In this document: positions 63,819 to 64,000 of the stretch, in pieces
How the letters are laid out: the number at the start of each line of letters is the position of its first letter
Numbering within the stretch: the stretch's first letter is position 1
Assembly (NCBI RefSeq): GCF_021129215.1
Contig: NZ_JAJOLP010000001.1
Location: 806,001-870,000 of the forward strand
Length of the DNA stretch: 64,000 nucleotides
Source of the DNA: Agromyces sp. S2-1-8
GTDB taxonomy: Bacteria > Actinomycetota > Actinomycetes > Actinomycetales > Microbacteriaceae
Direction of reading: 5' to 3'
Made by a program: the position numbers and the translations under genes
The notes under the pieces: generated by a model
Told to the model about the DNA's origin: nothing
Database searches by the model: none
What the model saw: only the letters and a program-made list of their open reading frames with translations

Positions 63819-64000
63819 CGGCCGGGTCACGGCCCGGCGGCGACCCGGGTTCGGCGCACGAGCAGCAGCTCACCACGGTCGAGCGTGCCATCGACCGCGC
63901 GGCGCATCGGCTCCTCGCGGGGGCTCCCGAGCGAGGCATCCGCGCATGGCTCGTCGAATTCCTCGTCTTCGGCGCGAAGCAGGCCTGGGCGTGCGTCTTC
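63815..64000 (+). CDS. DUF817 family membrane protein (partial, 5' end)
   Basis: The first 62 codons only. GTG start overlaps the methyltransferase stop by 4 bp. After a polar N-terminus comes WLVEFLVFGAKQAWACVF, the start of the first membrane helix typical of DUF817 proteins. The remainder is outside the window. Confidence 0.7.
   Translation, partial: MTAGSRPGGDPGSAHEQQLTTVERAIDRAAHRLLAGAPERGIRAWLVEFLVFGAKQAWACVF

Overview
The window is very GC-rich and densely packed. It carries several markers of a Gram-positive actinobacterium: a dnaK-grpE-dnaJ-hspR operon behind HspR-type (HAIR) operators, a bifunctional-type dCTP deaminase, DUF222/HNH (13E12-type) genes, Lgt/lipobox lipoproteins and SipW-type secretion. 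The overall gene style, including ScyD-like, DUF817 and UMF1-type MFS genes, suggests Microbacteriaceae, Agromyces-like. That placement is my inference, not a search result.

Layout. 1-5 kb: the 5' part of a TrkH/KtrB potassium channel subunit, DUF3237, CorA, a VOC protein, tRNA-Gly(CCC), a lipoprotein and dcd. 5-8.3 kb: an ECF sigma factor with a membrane-anchored partner, then a frameshifted DUF222/HNH gene under a near-consensus SOS box. 8.4-10.1 kb: a divergent alpha/beta hydrolase and TetR pair with two palindromic operators. 10.1-20.4 kb, minus strand: one long, mostly overlapping assimilatory sulfate reduction operon (sir, cysH, cysD, cysN, an SsuABC-type transporter, uroporphyrinogen-III methyltransferase, FprA-type reductase, ferredoxin); a CbiX-type chelatase for siroheme lies at 24.6-25.4 kb. 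20.6-24 kb, plus strand: a four-gene cassette built on a cysteine-rich radical SAM protein resembling tetraether synthase/MJ0619 and an Lgt-like membrane protein; this is the best candidate for an undescribed system.

25.7-31.6 kb: a cytosolic Cache protein and GntR regulator divergent from a PotABCD-type polyamine transporter. 31.8-41.8 kb: an AhpD-like protein, a VWA/binding-protein fusion, two divergent MarR-like regulators that both carry histidine-rich segments, a MalT-type LuxR regulator, a second ECF sigma factor, an MFS transporter and a RIO-type kinase preceded by a 20-codon ORF. 41.9-44.9 kb: three exported proteins with SipW-type signals around a signal peptidase that itself ends in an LAGTG sorting signal. 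45-54 kb: a TOPRIM protein, then a FadR-GGT-TauE operon divergent from an amino-acid ABC transporter and an arginase-fold hydrolase, followed by a second TauE-FadR pair.

54-64 kb: a lipoprotein, a PNPOx-fold protein, a RelA/SpoT-domain protein, the DnaK chaperone operon, a ScyD-like secreted protein, a secreted lysozyme-like protein, an RsmC/RlmG-like methyltransferase and the start of a DUF817 gene.

Two sequence-level features run through the window. An imperfect inverted repeat family (GGTCTCGA...CGCTACTCGACC) occurs at six loci, one of them inside a coding region. The nonamer GAGGCATCC is strongly over-represented on both strands and inside genes.
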